Assembly: GCA_028716525.1 (NCBI GenBank)
Contig: JAQUPQ010000013.1
Location: forward strand, 26,385 to 90,384
DNA: 64,000 bases
Source of the DNA: Terriglobia bacterium
Lineage (GTDB): Bacteria; Acidobacteriota; Terriglobia; JAIQFV01
Direction: 5' to 3'
The notes under the pieces: model-generated
Database searches by the model: none
What the model was told of the DNA's origin: nothing
The model's input: only the letters and a program-made list of their open reading frames with translations
Part shown: piece by piece, positions 29,241 through 39,314 of the stretch
Layout: each line of letters starts with the position of its first letter
Position numbering within the stretch: the stretch's first letter is position 1
Position numbers and translations under genes: made by a program

Positions 29241-30425
29241 TTGAAATTCGATACCTTCGAGCTCGAACGTTTCCAATCCACCTGGGAAAATCAGGTAGAG
29301 ATCAATATCTCGGAGAGCGGCGTGCACCCGCTGACCGTGGATGAATTATTCGCTCTGGCGGGACAGGTGAACGCGCCCCGGGTTTCGCGCAGGAATTTTC
29401 CGGCGCCGTTATCCGGAACCCGATTGGGGTACAGCCAAACCGATGGCACCTTGGTGCTGCGCCAAAAGATCGCCCGTTTGTACCGTGGAGCCACGACGGA
29501 CCACGTGGAAGTCACCAACGGGGGTTCCGAGGCCAACTTCGTGACCCTGTGGCGGCTGGTCGAGCGGGGTGATGAGATTGTCGTCATGATGCCGAACTAC
29601 ATGCAGGTGTGGGGTCTGGGCCGCGCGTTTCACGGCCGCGTCAAAGAGTGGTGGTTGCATCCGGTCAAGGGGACGACATCGCCGCGCTGGGTGCCGCAGG
29701 GTCCGGAGCTCAAGAAATTGGTGACGAAGAAGACGCGCTTGATTGCCGTCTGCAATCCCAATAATCCCACCGGTGCGGTCCTGAAGCGGAATTTCATGGA
29801 GGAAGTTATCGCCCGGGCCCGTTGGGCCGATGCCTGGGTTCTAGCCGACGAGGTTTATCAGGGCGCCGAACTCTCGGGCGCGATCACACCTTCATTTTGG
29901 TCCATCGGGGATAAGGCGCCATACAAAAAACTCATCGTCAGCAACAGTCTTTCGAAGGCTTACGGGCTGCCGGGATTGAGGATCGGATGGCTGGTGGGTT
30001 CGCCGGAAGCCATCGCCCATTCCTGGGCGGCCCACGATTACACCAGCATCGGACCGGGCGCGTTGAATGACGCCCTGGCGGCCATCGCGTTGACGCCCGC
30101 CGTTCGAAAGTCGATATTGGAGCGCACCCGCAACGTCCTTCGATCGCAATGGCCGATTCTCGAAGACTGGGCGGAACAAAACGGTGACACGTTTGAGCTG
30201 ATCAAACCTCAAGCCGGCGCCATCGCCTTGCTTCGATATAAATTCAAAATGAACTCGACGCAATTCGCCGAACATCTGCGCCGACAGAAGAGCGTGCTGA
30301 TTGTTCCCGGCGACCATTTTCACCTGGACGGCTATCTGCGCGTCGGTTTCGGCGGGCACTTGAAGGAATTGAAAGAAGGGTTGAAACGGTTATCCCAAGT
30401 GGCGGCCCGTCTTCATGGAGGTTGA
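29241..30425 (+). CDS. Class I/II PLP-dependent aminotransferase
   Basis: VTNGGSEANFVTLWRLVERGDEIVVMMPNY, CNPNNPTGAVL, ADEVYQGAE, SNSLSKAYGLPGLRIGWLVG (PLP Lys). Probable TTG start. Confidence 0.9.
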   Translation: MKFDTFELERFQSTWENQVEINISESGVHPLTVDELFALAGQVNAPRVSRRNFPAPLSGTRLGYSQTDGTLVLRQKIARLYRGATTDHVEVTNGGSEANFVTLWRLVERGDEIVVMMPNYMQVWGLGRAFHGRVKEWWLHPVKGTTSPRWVPQGPELKKLVTKKTRLIAVCNPNNPTGAVLKRNFMEEVIARARWADAWVLADEVYQGAELSGAITPSFWSIGDKAPYKKLIVSNSLSKAYGLPGLRIGWLVGSPEAIAHSWAAHDYTSIGPGALNDALAAIALTPAVRKSILERTRNVLRSQWPILEDWAEQNGDTFELIKPQAGAIALLRYKFKMNSTQFAEHLRRQKSVLIVPGDHFHLDGYLRVGFGGHLKELKEGLKRLSQVAARLHGG

Positions 30426-30506
30426 AGAGCACGTTTTCTGCCGTCGTATCGAGGCGGTTGCGGGAGTGTTAAAATATTCTGTTCGGTTGCGCATCAGGAG
30501 GCCATC

Positions 30507-32657
30507 ATGTCGAGAGGCTGGTTTGCAATCATCAGCGCAGGACTTCTTATAATTTCAGGAGTGTCATCCATGAGTGCTCAAAAACATCCGCTCACGTTCG
30601 ACGACTTGATGAGGGTGAAACGCGTTGCGGACCCCCAAATTTCGCCTGACGGAAAGTGGGTGGCTTATTCCGTCACCGTGTATCACAAGGCCGAAAACGG
30701 CCACAACGCTGCTCTCTGGCTGGTTCCGACGGCCGGAGGAGAAGCCCGGCAATTGACCCGCTCCGAGAAGAACGATGAGCGCCCGCGCTGGTCGCCCGAC
30801 AGCAAGTCCATTGCTTTTATTTCAAATCGCGACGGCGCGTCGCAGGTTTGGATGATTTCTCTGGAGGGTGGCGAGGCGCACAAGGTCACCTCCATCGCAA
30901 CCGAAGCTGACGGCGTGGTGTTTTCGCCGGATGGAAAACACCTGCTCTTCACGTCCGACGTTTATCCGGAATGTGACAACGCCGATCCTCAGAAAGCCCT
31001 GGAATGCAATGCCGCCAAAAGGAAAGAAGTTGAAGAATCCAAGGTCAAGGCCCGCATCGCCACACATTTGCTGTTTCGTCATTGGAACGAGTGGAAAGGC
31101 GGCAAACGATCGCATCTTTTTATTGTTCCGATCGATGGATCGGCCCCGCCGCGTGATCTCACCCCGGGGGATTTCGATGTCCCACCGTTTTCGCTGGGCG
31201 GCCCCGACGATTACGTGTTCTCACCCGACGGCAAGGAAGTGTGCTACACCTCCAACCACGATCGACACGAGGAACGTTCGACCAATATGGACCTGTTCGT
31301 CGTGAATGTCTCCAGCGGGGCAACCAAGAAACTGACCGACAATCCCGCGTACGACGGTTCTCCGCAGTACTCTCCTGACGGCCGTTTCATTGCCTATCGC
31401 GCCCAACTTCGTCCGGGCTATGAAAGCGATCGCTTTCGCTTGATGCTGCTCGACCGCACCACGGGAGCGCAACGCCATCTCACGGAGAATTTTGACCGCT
31501 GGATCGACTCCTTCATCTGGTCGCCGGATTCGAAAAAACTCTATTTCATTGCCGGTGATCGCGGGACCAATCCTATTTTTGAAGTTTCAATTACGGGAGA
31601 AGGGCTAAAGCGTCTTTATGCGGCGCACTCCTGCGGGGATCTCAACGTGACTCCCGACGGCCGGGTCCTGGTCTTTACGCGCTCGTCGATGCATCATCCG
31701 ACAGAGATTCTTCGAATGAACGTCGAGGGCACGAAGCGCGATTGGCTGACTCATCACAACGACGCCTGGTTGAAGGAAATTGACATGAACGCGGCAGAAG
31801 AGTTTTGGTTTGATGGCGCGCCCTCCTCGGGCGGTCCGAAAGTGGATCCGGGCGTCGCCCAAGGGTTCATCGATCCGGCGGAGTTGGATGGGGCCATGCC
31901 CGCTCAAAAAAATCTGGACGTGCCGAAAATTCATTCCTGGATTTTAAAGCCCCCGCAGTTTGACGCCTCCAAAAAATATCCGCTGCTGCTGTTCGTCCAC
32001 GGCGGTCCTCAGGGCTCGTGGGAAGATAACTGGGGATATCGCTGGAATCCTCAAATGTACGCGGCCGCCGGCTACGTGGTGGTGATGCCGGACCCGCGCG
32101 GCTCCACGGGATACGGGCAGCAGTTGATCGACGAGATCAATAAGGATTGGGGCGGCCGATGCTTTAAAGATTTGATGCGGGCGACCGATGTCGCTGAAAA
32201 ACTGCCGTTCGTCGATAAGGCGCGAATGGCGGCCGCCGGCGCCTCGTTCGGCGGCTTCATGATCAACTGGTTCCAAGGGCATACGGACCGGTTCAAGGCC
32301 CTGGTCGGACACGCCGGAGATTTCGATCAGGTCAGCAGCTATTATGTTACAGAAGAACTATGGTTCCCGGAATGGGAGCTCGGCGGCCCGCAGTACGACA
32401 ACCCGGAGCTGTACGATTTCCTTTCGCCGGTGCGCTATGCCAAGGATTTCAAAACACCGGAACTGGTGACCCATGGAGAACGCGATTTTCGCGTTCCCAT
32501 CGGCGAAGGGTTGGGCATGTTCACGGCTCTCCAACGCCGCGGCGTGGAATCGAAGCTCTTGGTCTTTCCCGACGAGGGGCACTGGATTCTGAAGCCGCTG
32601 AATTCAGAATTGTTTTACAAGACAGCCATCGATTGGCTCAATCAGCATACCCGGTGA
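30507..32657 (+). CDS. S9-family prolyl oligopeptidase / acylaminoacyl peptidase-like secreted enzyme
   Basis: WD40-like beta-propeller repeats, catalytic AAAGASFGGFMINWFQGHT (GxSxGG), C-terminal HGERDFRVPIGEG and DEGHWI. Confidence 0.93.
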   Translation: MSRGWFAIISAGLLIISGVSSMSAQKHPLTFDDLMRVKRVADPQISPDGKWVAYSVTVYHKAENGHNAALWLVPTAGGEARQLTRSEKNDERPRWSPDSKSIAFISNRDGASQVWMISLEGGEAHKVTSIATEADGVVFSPDGKHLLFTSDVYPECDNADPQKALECNAAKRKEVEESKVKARIATHLLFRHWNEWKGGKRSHLFIVPIDGSAPPRDLTPGDFDVPPFSLGGPDDYVFSPDGKEVCYTSNHDRHEERSTNMDLFVVNVSSGATKKLTDNPAYDGSPQYSPDGRFIAYRAQLRPGYESDRFRLMLLDRTTGAQRHLTENFDRWIDSFIWSPDSKKLYFIAGDRGTNPIFEVSITGEGLKRLYAAHSCGDLNVTPDGRVLVFTRSSMHHPTEILRMNVEGTKRDWLTHHNDAWLKEIDMNAAEEFWFDGAPSSGGPKVDPGVAQGFIDPAELDGAMPAQKNLDVPKIHSWILKPPQFDASKKYPLLLFVHGGPQGSWEDNWGYRWNPQMYAAAGYVVVMPDPRGSTGYGQQLIDEINKDWGGRCFKDLMRATDVAEKLPFVDKARMAAAGASFGGFMINWFQGHTDRFKALVGHAGDFDQVSSYYVTEELWFPEWELGGPQYDNPELYDFLSPVRYAKDFKTPELVTHGERDFRVPIGEGLGMFTALQRRGVESKLLVFPDEGHWILKPLNSELFYKTAIDWLNQHTR

Positions 32658-32693
32658 CGTCGGGATGCAGTTCAATCTCAGGAGCAGGTCTTC

Positions 32694-33665
32694 ATGAAGT
32701 ATCGAAAACTTGGACAGACAGGAATTGAAGTTTCCGAAATCGGTTTTGGAGCATGGGGCATCGGGGGTCACCTATGGCAGGATTCCAAGGATGATGAGTC
32801 ACTCCAAGCACTGAATCGCGCCATCGATCTGGGCGTGAATTTCATCGACACGGCCGTGGCTTACGGGGAGGGGCACAGCGAGCGGCTCATAGCAAGGGTA
32901 TTGAAGGCTCATCGCGACAAACGCATCTACGTTTCCACCAAGGTCAATCCCAAAAATTACGAATGGCCGGCGCGAAAGGGCGTCGACATCCGCGAAGTGT
33001 TTCCCACCTCCTACATCGTCGAGCGCACGGAGCAAAGCCTCAAGAACCTGGGCGTCGAGCGCCTTGATCTCGAGCAGCTGCACGTGTGGAATGATGAGTG
33101 GGTGAACACCGATGAGTGGCGCGCCGCGTTTGAAAAATTGCGGCGCGAAGGCAAAGTTTGGCACTTTGGAATTTCCATCAACGACCATCAGCCGGAAAAC
33201 GGAATGCAGATGATTGACACAGGTGAAATCGCGACGGTCCAGGTGATCTACAACATCTTTGATCAATCCCCGGAAACTAAGCTCCTCCCCGCGTGTGAAC
33301 AAAAAAGCATCGGTGTGATTGTGCGGGTTCCGTTCGACGAAGGTTCTCTCACCGGGTCGATTACCGAGCAAACGGTTTTTAGCGAGGGAGATTTTCGCGC
33401 CAACTATTTTCGCGGCGACCGCAAGAAACAAGTGGTCGAGCGGGTCGCGAAGCTGCGCCGGCTGTTGAACGGTGAAGCCGGGACGCTTCCCGAACTGGCC
33501 CTGCGATTCGTCTTAAACCCGCCGGCAGTGGCCACCGTCATTCCGGGCATGCGCAAGGCGAAAAACGTCGAAGCCAATGTCGCGGTTTCCGATGGGCGTT
33601 GCTTGTCGGAGGATTTGCTGGCGGAGCTTCGAAATCATTCCTGGATTCGAAACTTTTACGAATAA
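32694..33665 (+). CDS. Aldo/keto reductase
   Basis: MKYRKLGQTGIEVSEIGFGAWGIGG...ALNRAIDLGVNFIDTAVAYGEGHSERLIA...VIPGMRKAKNVEANV. Confidence 0.93.
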   Translation: MKYRKLGQTGIEVSEIGFGAWGIGGHLWQDSKDDESLQALNRAIDLGVNFIDTAVAYGEGHSERLIARVLKAHRDKRIYVSTKVNPKNYEWPARKGVDIREVFPTSYIVERTEQSLKNLGVERLDLEQLHVWNDEWVNTDEWRAAFEKLRREGKVWHFGISINDHQPENGMQMIDTGEIATVQVIYNIFDQSPETKLLPACEQKSIGVIVRVPFDEGSLTGSITEQTVFSEGDFRANYFRGDRKKQVVERVAKLRRLLNGEAGTLPELALRFVLNPPAVATVIPGMRKAKNVEANVAVSDGRCLSEDLLAELRNHSWIRNFYE

Positions 33666-33832
33666 TCGCTGGACGCCATCGGCCAGGGATGTCCGGGGGC
33701 GTAATTTTCTCCGCTTGAGGGCATGCATCTCCAGACAAGGAGATGTCATCCAAAGATGGCAGAAAAAGGCAGAGGGTGTGTTTTAAAGGTGTGCTACCAA
33801 CGTTTTAAACCTATGGATTTTTAGGGGGTTGT

Positions 33833-34840
33833 ATGGTCAAGTCTGCAGTTCCTTCAGTGCCGGGAGCGAGCCAGGCCAGGCTACGGCTCTTGATGGCGGC
33901 GGTTGCTGTTCTGATCACTGTCACGATGACAGTACCCATGCTGGCTCGTGGCCATTCGTTTTCGTTTGGATTTGGATATTATGGCGGGCCGCGTCATTTC
34001 TACGGACACGGTTATTTCTATCGTCCTTACGGCTATCCATCCTTTGGGTTCTCCTATTGGGGCGGAGGGCCCTACTACGACCCGTACTCTTATCCGTACC
34101 CTTACGCCTATTCTGGCCCCGGATACGGTTATCCCCCGCCACCGCCGGGTTACTCGATGACCTACGAAGATCGGCCGCAGTCACCGAATTCCCGCACTGC
34201 CTGGCTGCGAATTGATGTGCAGCCCCGCGATGCGGCGGTTTACATCGACGGCGAATACGCCGGACTGGCGTCGGACTTCGAAGGGGGTAAACGCCTGCTG
34301 CCGGTTTCTCCCACGGATCATACCGTGCGGCTGGAGGCGCAGGGTTTTCAATCGGCGCGTATTGATTTGCGAGTCAATCCCCTGCAAACCCTGGATGTGA
34401 AGCAGCACTTGGCTCCTTTGGCGCACTCTTCAACTTCGCCGGGGGAACCGCCGAATAGCTCTCCACCGCCTGATGATTCCCGAAATACTCCGCCTAACTT
34501 GCGCCAGCCTTATTCTGGTGCGCCGCCACGGGGACGACGAACGCCGCCGACTTACGCGGAAAAACAGCAGCCCACAGATGCAGCACCACAAGCGGAGTTC
34601 GGCTCGATTGTACTGAAGTTTGCACCCGCTTTGGGCCAGGCCACGGTCTACATCGATGATCGAATGATCGGCACGACCGAAGCCAACGATCCGGTGTTTG
34701 AAGTGAATGACGTGCCCGTAGGAACACATTCCATCCGTGTGACACGCGATGGGTACGACGAATTCAACGCCGAAATTTCGGTCACGCCGGGCCAACGAGC
34801 CCAGCGTTCGGTGACCTTACAAAAATCGCCGATCACCTAA
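33833..34840 (+). CDS. PEGA-domain protein with Tyr/Gly/Pro-rich N-terminal region
   Basis: Two PEGA-like repeats (IDVQPRDAAVYIDGEYAG...; KFAPALGQATVYIDDRMIGTTEANDPVFEVNDVPVGTHSIRVTRDGY) after a low-complexity segment. Confidence 0.85.
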   Translation: MVKSAVPSVPGASQARLRLLMAAVAVLITVTMTVPMLARGHSFSFGFGYYGGPRHFYGHGYFYRPYGYPSFGFSYWGGGPYYDPYSYPYPYAYSGPGYGYPPPPPGYSMTYEDRPQSPNSRTAWLRIDVQPRDAAVYIDGEYAGLASDFEGGKRLLPVSPTDHTVRLEAQGFQSARIDLRVNPLQTLDVKQHLAPLAHSSTSPGEPPNSSPPPDDSRNTPPNLRQPYSGAPPRGRRTPPTYAEKQQPTDAAPQAEFGSIVLKFAPALGQATVYIDDRMIGTTEANDPVFEVNDVPVGTHSIRVTRDGYDEFNAEISVTPGQRAQRSVTLQKSPIT

Positions 34841-35007
34841 AGGTTTATTTCTCAGGGCGCTTTTCGGTCCGGTGAATTCGGCTGAGGGAATAGTCGGACG
34901 TGAGAAACCCTCTCCAGATCCACCGGATTTTTTTGGCGCTCCACCGCGGGCGGCGCTGTCGATATCGTTCCTGAATCCCCCCGATCTTTTCATTCACGTT
35001 CGCCCCC

Positions 35008-35035
35008 TTGCGTATTTATCCATCTGGAATACAAT
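35008..35035 (+). promoter_or_regulatory. Candidate sigma70 promoter of hom
   Basis: TTGCGT-N16-TACAAT about 55 nt before the hom ATG. Confidence 0.4.
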
Positions 35036-35089
35036 TTTGCCTCTGCAAGAATTGGGGCAGGTTTCTTCGCCACCGGGGAGGACGAGAGA

Positions 35090-36115
35090 ATGCACTACAA
35101 ACTGGCTCTGATCGGATTCGGAAATGTGGGAAAGAATTTCGCCAAGTTGCTGGAGCGCAAGAAGACCCGCCTGAAGAAGGAATTTGGCATCACCTATCAA
35201 ATCGTCGCCATCGCGACCGGATCTCATGGTCTGGCGATCAATCCGCGCGGACTCGACGCCCGCAAGATCCTGGCGCATCTCTCAAAGAAGGGATCGCTCG
35301 CGGCATTTCATCGCGGGAAGCCGGTGAGTGGCGTCGTCGATCTCATCAAGAGATGCGGCGCGGATATTCTGTTCGAGATTTCGCCGCAGAATCCCTGGAC
35401 GGGCCAGCCGGCGCTTGGGTATATCGAGGCGGCGCTTCAGAAGAAAATGCATGTCATCACCGCCAATAAGGGCCCGATCGTGCACGGTTATCAAAAGCTT
35501 CGGCGCTTGGCGGCCCGCTCTCGGGTGCAATTACGACACGAGGGCGTGGTTATGGATGGAACTCCGATATTTAATTTATATGAGTCGACCTTACCGGCAA
35601 CCGACGTGCGCGGATTTGAAGGAATTTTGAACGCCACCACCAACTTCTTGATCAATGCCATGGAAAATGGAAAACCGATCGACACGGCTTTGGAAGAAGC
35701 CAAAGCGTTAGGCATTGTGGAAGCGAATCCCGCGGTCGACGTCGAGGGCTGGGACGCCACTTCCAAGCTCTGCTGCTTGGCCAATGTCTTGATGGGAGCG
35801 AATCTCAGGCCCCAGGACGTCGATCGTGAAGGAATTCAAAATCTCTCGCCTGAGAAACTGCACGAAGCCCGCCATCGCGGAAACTGTATCCGCCTGGTGG
35901 TGCGCGCCTGGCGTGAAGGAAGAAAAGTGCGCGGCAGCGTCAAGCCCACAGAGATTCCTTTGACGCATACCTTTGCCACCTTGAGTGCCGACACCACGAT
36001 CTTGACCCTCGATACCGACACCATGGAGAAGATCTCCATCGTCGAGGGACCCGGGGGACCGCATCAAACAGCTTTTGCGTTGCTGTCGGATTTTATCAAT
36101 GTGGCGAGGGCTTGA
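35090..36115 (+). CDS. hom: Homoserine dehydrogenase
   Basis: MHYKLALIGFGNVGKNFAKLLERKKTRL...VITANKGPIVHGYQKLRRLA...GILNATTNFLINAMENGKPIDTALEEAKALGIVEANPAVDVEGWDATSKLCCLANVLMG. Confidence 0.92.
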   Translation: MHYKLALIGFGNVGKNFAKLLERKKTRLKKEFGITYQIVAIATGSHGLAINPRGLDARKILAHLSKKGSLAAFHRGKPVSGVVDLIKRCGADILFEISPQNPWTGQPALGYIEAALQKKMHVITANKGPIVHGYQKLRRLAARSRVQLRHEGVVMDGTPIFNLYESTLPATDVRGFEGILNATTNFLINAMENGKPIDTALEEAKALGIVEANPAVDVEGWDATSKLCCLANVLMGANLRPQDVDREGIQNLSPEKLHEARHRGNCIRLVVRAWREGRKVRGSVKPTEIPLTHTFATLSADTTILTLDTDTMEKISIVEGPGGPHQTAFALLSDFINVARA

Positions 36116-36139
36116 GCTGAGGGAAAATTCCTGCTGCCG

Positions 36140-36739
36140 TTACAATTCTCTTCGACCTTCCAAGGCTTTCATCATCGTGACTTCATCGGCGTAATCGAGC
36201 TCGCTGCCGATGGGCACGCCCATGCCGATGCGCGTGACCTTCAATCCCAACGGCTTCAGCAATTTTGAAAGGTAGATGGCGGTTGCTTCGCCTTCGACGT
36301 TGGGGTTTGTCGCCAGGATGATTTCCTCCACCTCGCCGCCGCGCAATCGCTCAATCAGATTTTTGATTCGCAACTGCTCCGGTCCAATTCCCTTGAGCGG
36401 CGCCAACGATCCCATCAACACGTGATAGCGGCCTTGATAGACGCGTGTCTTCTCCACCGCCAAAATATTTCCCGGTTCTTCCACCACACAGATTTGTTTG
36501 GGATTGCGCGTGGCGCTGGAACAGAAGTAGCACGGATCGACGTCGGTGAGATTGTTGCAAGTGGAACATAATCCGATTTTCTGTTTGACGTCGGAGATGG
36601 CTTGGGCCAGACGGTCGGCTTCTTCGGTGGACCCTTTCAATAAATGAAAAGCGATCCGCTGGGCAGACTTCTGACCGATGGATGGCAAATGCTTCAATTC
36701 TTCGATGAGTCGAGCCACCGGCTCGGGATAGTCAGGCAT
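36140..36739 (-). CDS. recR: Recombination protein RecR
   Basis: [35 protein letters not shown]...[18 protein letters not shown]...[33 protein letters not shown]. Confidence 0.98.
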   Translation of the reverse strand: MPDYPEPVARLIEELKHLPSIGQKSAQRIAFHLLKGSTEEADRLAQAISDVKQKIGLCSTCNNLTDVDPCYFCSSATRNPKQICVVEEPGNILAVEKTRVYQGRYHVLMGSLAPLKGIGPEQLRIKNLIERLRGGEVEEIILATNPNVEGEATAIYLSKLLKPLGLKVTRIGMGVPIGSELDYADEVTMMKALEGRREL

Positions 36740-36870
36740 GTGTGATACCGAAGATCCTCTGGAATAGACCGAAGTTTTTAAAATCGAAAGACAAGAGCGG
36801 GTCTATTGCGAGAACTGAGTCTAAAGGAATTTTCATCTGGTGAAAAGAGAAGAACAGGTTTGGGATGCTG

Positions 36871-36991
36871 TTCACCGCTGAGACGCTGAGTCCGCTGAGG
36901 CTGCGCTGAGAATTCCTTTGATTTAATCTATCTCAGTCCAAGGTATCAAACCTCTGCGCGATCTCTGCGTCCTCGGCGTCTCTGCGGTGAG
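36871..36991. repeat. Inverted CTCTGCG / CGCTGAG-type degenerate repeat arms around a ~40 bp spacer
   Basis: Left arm TTCACCGCTGAGACGCTGAGTCCGCTGAGGCTGCGCTGAG; right arm CCTCTGCGCGATCTCTGCGTCCTCGGCGTCTCTGCGGTGAG, near reverse complement of the left. Confidence 0.75.
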
Positions 36992-37015
36992 ACTATCCCT
37001 ATTTTTTGCTGAGAA

Positions 37016-37330
37016 TTAGGATTCAAATAAACCCGGAATTTTCAAACCACCGGCCAGCGAGCCCATTTGCCCTTGAAGCTGTTCGTCCACTTTGCGGCCG
37101 GCTTCGTTGACCGCCGCCAGCACGAGATCTTGAACCATTTCCCGGTCATTGGCGTTGAGGGCTTCTGGGTCGATGGCCACTGAGAGCAGAAGTTTTTGGC
37201 CGTTCATCCTCACCGAAACCATGCCTCCTCCCGCAGAGGCCTCCACAACGAGGTCCTCCATCTGCTTTTGCAGTTGTTCCTGCATCTTCTGCGCTTGCTT
37301 CAGGATCTGTTGCATGTTGGGTACGTTCAT
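37016..37330 (-). CDS. ybaB: YbaB/EbfC family nucleoid-associated protein
   Basis: MQQILKQAQKMQEQLQKQMEDLVVEASAGGGMVSVRMNGQKLLLSVAIDPEALNANDREMVQDLVLAAVNEAGRK; between dnaX and recR. Confidence 0.95.
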   Translation of the reverse strand: MNVPNMQQILKQAQKMQEQLQKQMEDLVVEASAGGGMVSVRMNGQKLLLSVAIDPEALNANDREMVQDLVLAAVNEAGRKVDEQLQGQMGSLAGGLKIPGLFES

Positions 37331-37361
37331 GGGTTTCGCCTCGCCCTTCGGGAGGAGGGTC

Positions 37362-39143
37362 TCATTGCTTTTTCTTGATGCCTACAATTTCTCCCCGAAA
37401 AGTTTTTACAAAAGACTGGACGACGGGATCCTTTTGAGGATCGGTTTCCACAGAAACGGTTCGCATGGGGGTTTGGCCCTGACTTTCAACCGGCGCCGGC
37501 TCAACCCCGGCGTTCTCCAGCATCGCAAAAGTGACCTGAAAAGGTCTGCCAAATGAATTCTGGCATATTCGTTTCAGAGTTTCAACGTGGCTGCGCGTGT
37601 TCAAGCGGTCGTAAAACACTTCGTTGGCCCTCGTGAAAAATAGATGCACCGTAGAACCCTCCAGTTGGATTCGGGAGGCGCGCTCCAAAAACGACCCCAG
37701 CAACTTGGATTGAGCGCCCACAGCCTCACGAAATGCGCGAATTTCCTGGGATTCATCCCGCTTCACGGGCGACTCGGCAGCTTCGCTGGAGGGCGCGGAT
37801 TTGAAACCCGTGCCGGGTGTCCCGCTCCTCAGGGGTGAGCGGTTCGTTGAGGGCGTTGCCGGCGAAGAAAAGTCCGGCCGACGTGCATTCAGTGGAGGCT
37901 TGAATCGCGGTTCAGTGTTTTTTTTTAGATAAGGAGACTCATTCGGGGCATCGGTGCCCGCCGAGAATCGCGGCGCCGGTGACCCGGCCGGATTAGTATT
38001 AGGAGACGCGGGCGCAGATTTTAGTTCTTCCAGAAATTCTTCGATCGACATCAAACGCGCCGCCTGCACGAGCCGCACCAACCCCAGTTCGAGGTGCAAT
38101 CGTGGCTGCGTGGACCATTTCAGATCGTTGTCGGTGCGCGCCAGGAGGTGGAAAAATCGAACCAGGTCCTCTTCCGAAAAATTAGCGGCGGTCTTGGCAA
38201 GCGCCTCAATTTGATCGGCGGGCAATTCCAGAAGTTCGGAGCGCGTTCCCGCGACGCGCACGATCATGAGATTGCGAAGATGTTGGATGGCCTCGCGGCA
38301 GAAATGTTTCGGATCAAACCCGGCTTGGTGCAGATCATTTACCAGTTGCAGGATGGCGTTGCTGTCGCGCCGGATCAGGGCCTCGCTGAGCCGGTCCAAA
38401 TACTCCTGCGAAACCAGGCCCAACAGTTCGCGGATTTTGGATTCTTCGAGTTGCGTGCCGCAGAAAGAAATGACCTGATCCAGAATCGATTGGGCATCGC
38501 GAATGGAACCCTCCGCCGAATGCACCAGCATGGACAGCCCGGCGGGTGTGATGGTCATGCCTTCCGCCCGGCAGATCTTTTCGAGCGATTCGTAAATCTC
38601 ATGGTAGGAAAGCGTGCGGAACGAGAAATTCTGGCAACGCGACAGAATGGTGGGCTTGAGCTTGTGCCGTTCGGTGGTGGCAAACATAAAAATGATGTGA
38701 TCGGGCGGCTCTTCCAGAGTTTTCAGCAGCGCGTCCCAGGCATCGTCCGTCAGCTGATGGGCTTCATCAATGATATAAATTTTATAGCGGTCGCGGGCCG
38801 GACGATACTTCACGTTTTCGCGAAGCTGTCGAATGTCGTCGATGCCGCGGTTGGAGGCCGCGTCGATCTCGATGACGTCCACGGCATTGCCGTTCTTGAT
38901 TTCACGGCAGGAATCGCATTGGTCGCAGGGTGTGGGGGTCGGACCTTTGGCGCAATTGAGCGCCTTGGCGAAGATTCGCGCACTGGTGGTCTTCCCGACG
39001 CCCCGTACACCGGAGAATAAATAGGCGTGCCCGATACGCTTTTGTTCAATGGCGTTGCGCAGCGTCGTCGTGATTACCGACTGCCCAATGACGTCATCGA
39101 ACTGCTGGGGACGATATTTTCTGGCGATGACTTGGTAAGACAT
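37362..39143 (-). CDS. dnaX: DNA polymerase III subunit gamma/tau
   Basis: MSYQVIARKYRPQQFDDVIGQSVITTTLRNAIEQKRIGHAYLFSGVRGVGKTTSARIFAKALNC...; AAA+ clamp loader. Confidence 0.97.
   Translation of the reverse strand: MSYQVIARKYRPQQFDDVIGQSVITTTLRNAIEQKRIGHAYLFSGVRGVGKTTSARIFAKALNCAKGPTPTPCDQCDSCREIKNGNAVDVIEIDAASNRGIDDIRQLRENVKYRPARDRYKIYIIDEAHQLTDDAWDALLKTLEEPPDHIIFMFATTERHKLKPTILSRCQNFSFRTLSYHEIYESLEKICRAEGMTITPAGLSMLVHSAEGSIRDAQSILDQVISFCGTQLEESKIRELLGLVSQEYLDRLSEALIRRDSNAILQLVNDLHQAGFDPKHFCREAIQHLRNLMIVRVAGTRSELLELPADQIEALAKTAANFSEEDLVRFFHLLARTDNDLKWSTQPRLHLELGLVRLVQAARLMSIEEFLEELKSAPASPNTNPAGSPAPRFSAGTDAPNESPYLKKNTEPRFKPPLNARRPDFSSPATPSTNRSPLRSGTPGTGFKSAPSSEAAESPVKRDESQEIRAFREAVGAQSKLLGSFLERASRIQLEGSTVHLFFTRANEVFYDRLNTRSHVETLKRICQNSFGRPFQVTFAMLENAGVEPAPVESQGQTPMRTVSVETDPQKDPVVQSFVKTFRGEIVGIKKKQ
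37918..37926 (-). other. A9 homopolymer (candidate slippage site) inside dnaX
   Basis: Minus strand CTA AAA AAA AAC ACT GAA; one extra A or a -1 shift gives CAC TGA. Confidence 0.6.
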
Positions 39144-39153
39144 GAGATCTTAA

Positions 39154-39209
39154 AATTCCAAATTCCAAAGTCCAAATAAAATCCAAGTTCCAAAAACCAA
39201 ATTCCAACA
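39154..39209. repeat. 7-bp-periodic repeat array (AATTCCA type), left arm
   Basis: AATTCCA AATTCCA AAGTCCA AATAAAA TCCAAGT TCCAAAA ACCAAAT TCCAACA. Confidence 0.8.
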
Positions 39210-39314
39210 ATCAGAAAGCAAATGGCAGCTTTTGCAAGTTAGAGGCATTTGATCGGCCAGCGGTAACTCGTGAGACTTAGGTAGAGTTCCAAAGTTACCT
39301 ATCGCATTTCTTGT

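Noticed and set aside
34841-35089. SAM or Thr-type leader upstream of hom
   Set aside because: No recognisable SAM riboswitch core and no Thr/Ile-rich leader peptide; only a plausible sigma70 promoter.
38094-39020. 308-aa plus-strand ORF opposite dnaX
   Set aside because: Antisense shadow of dnaX.
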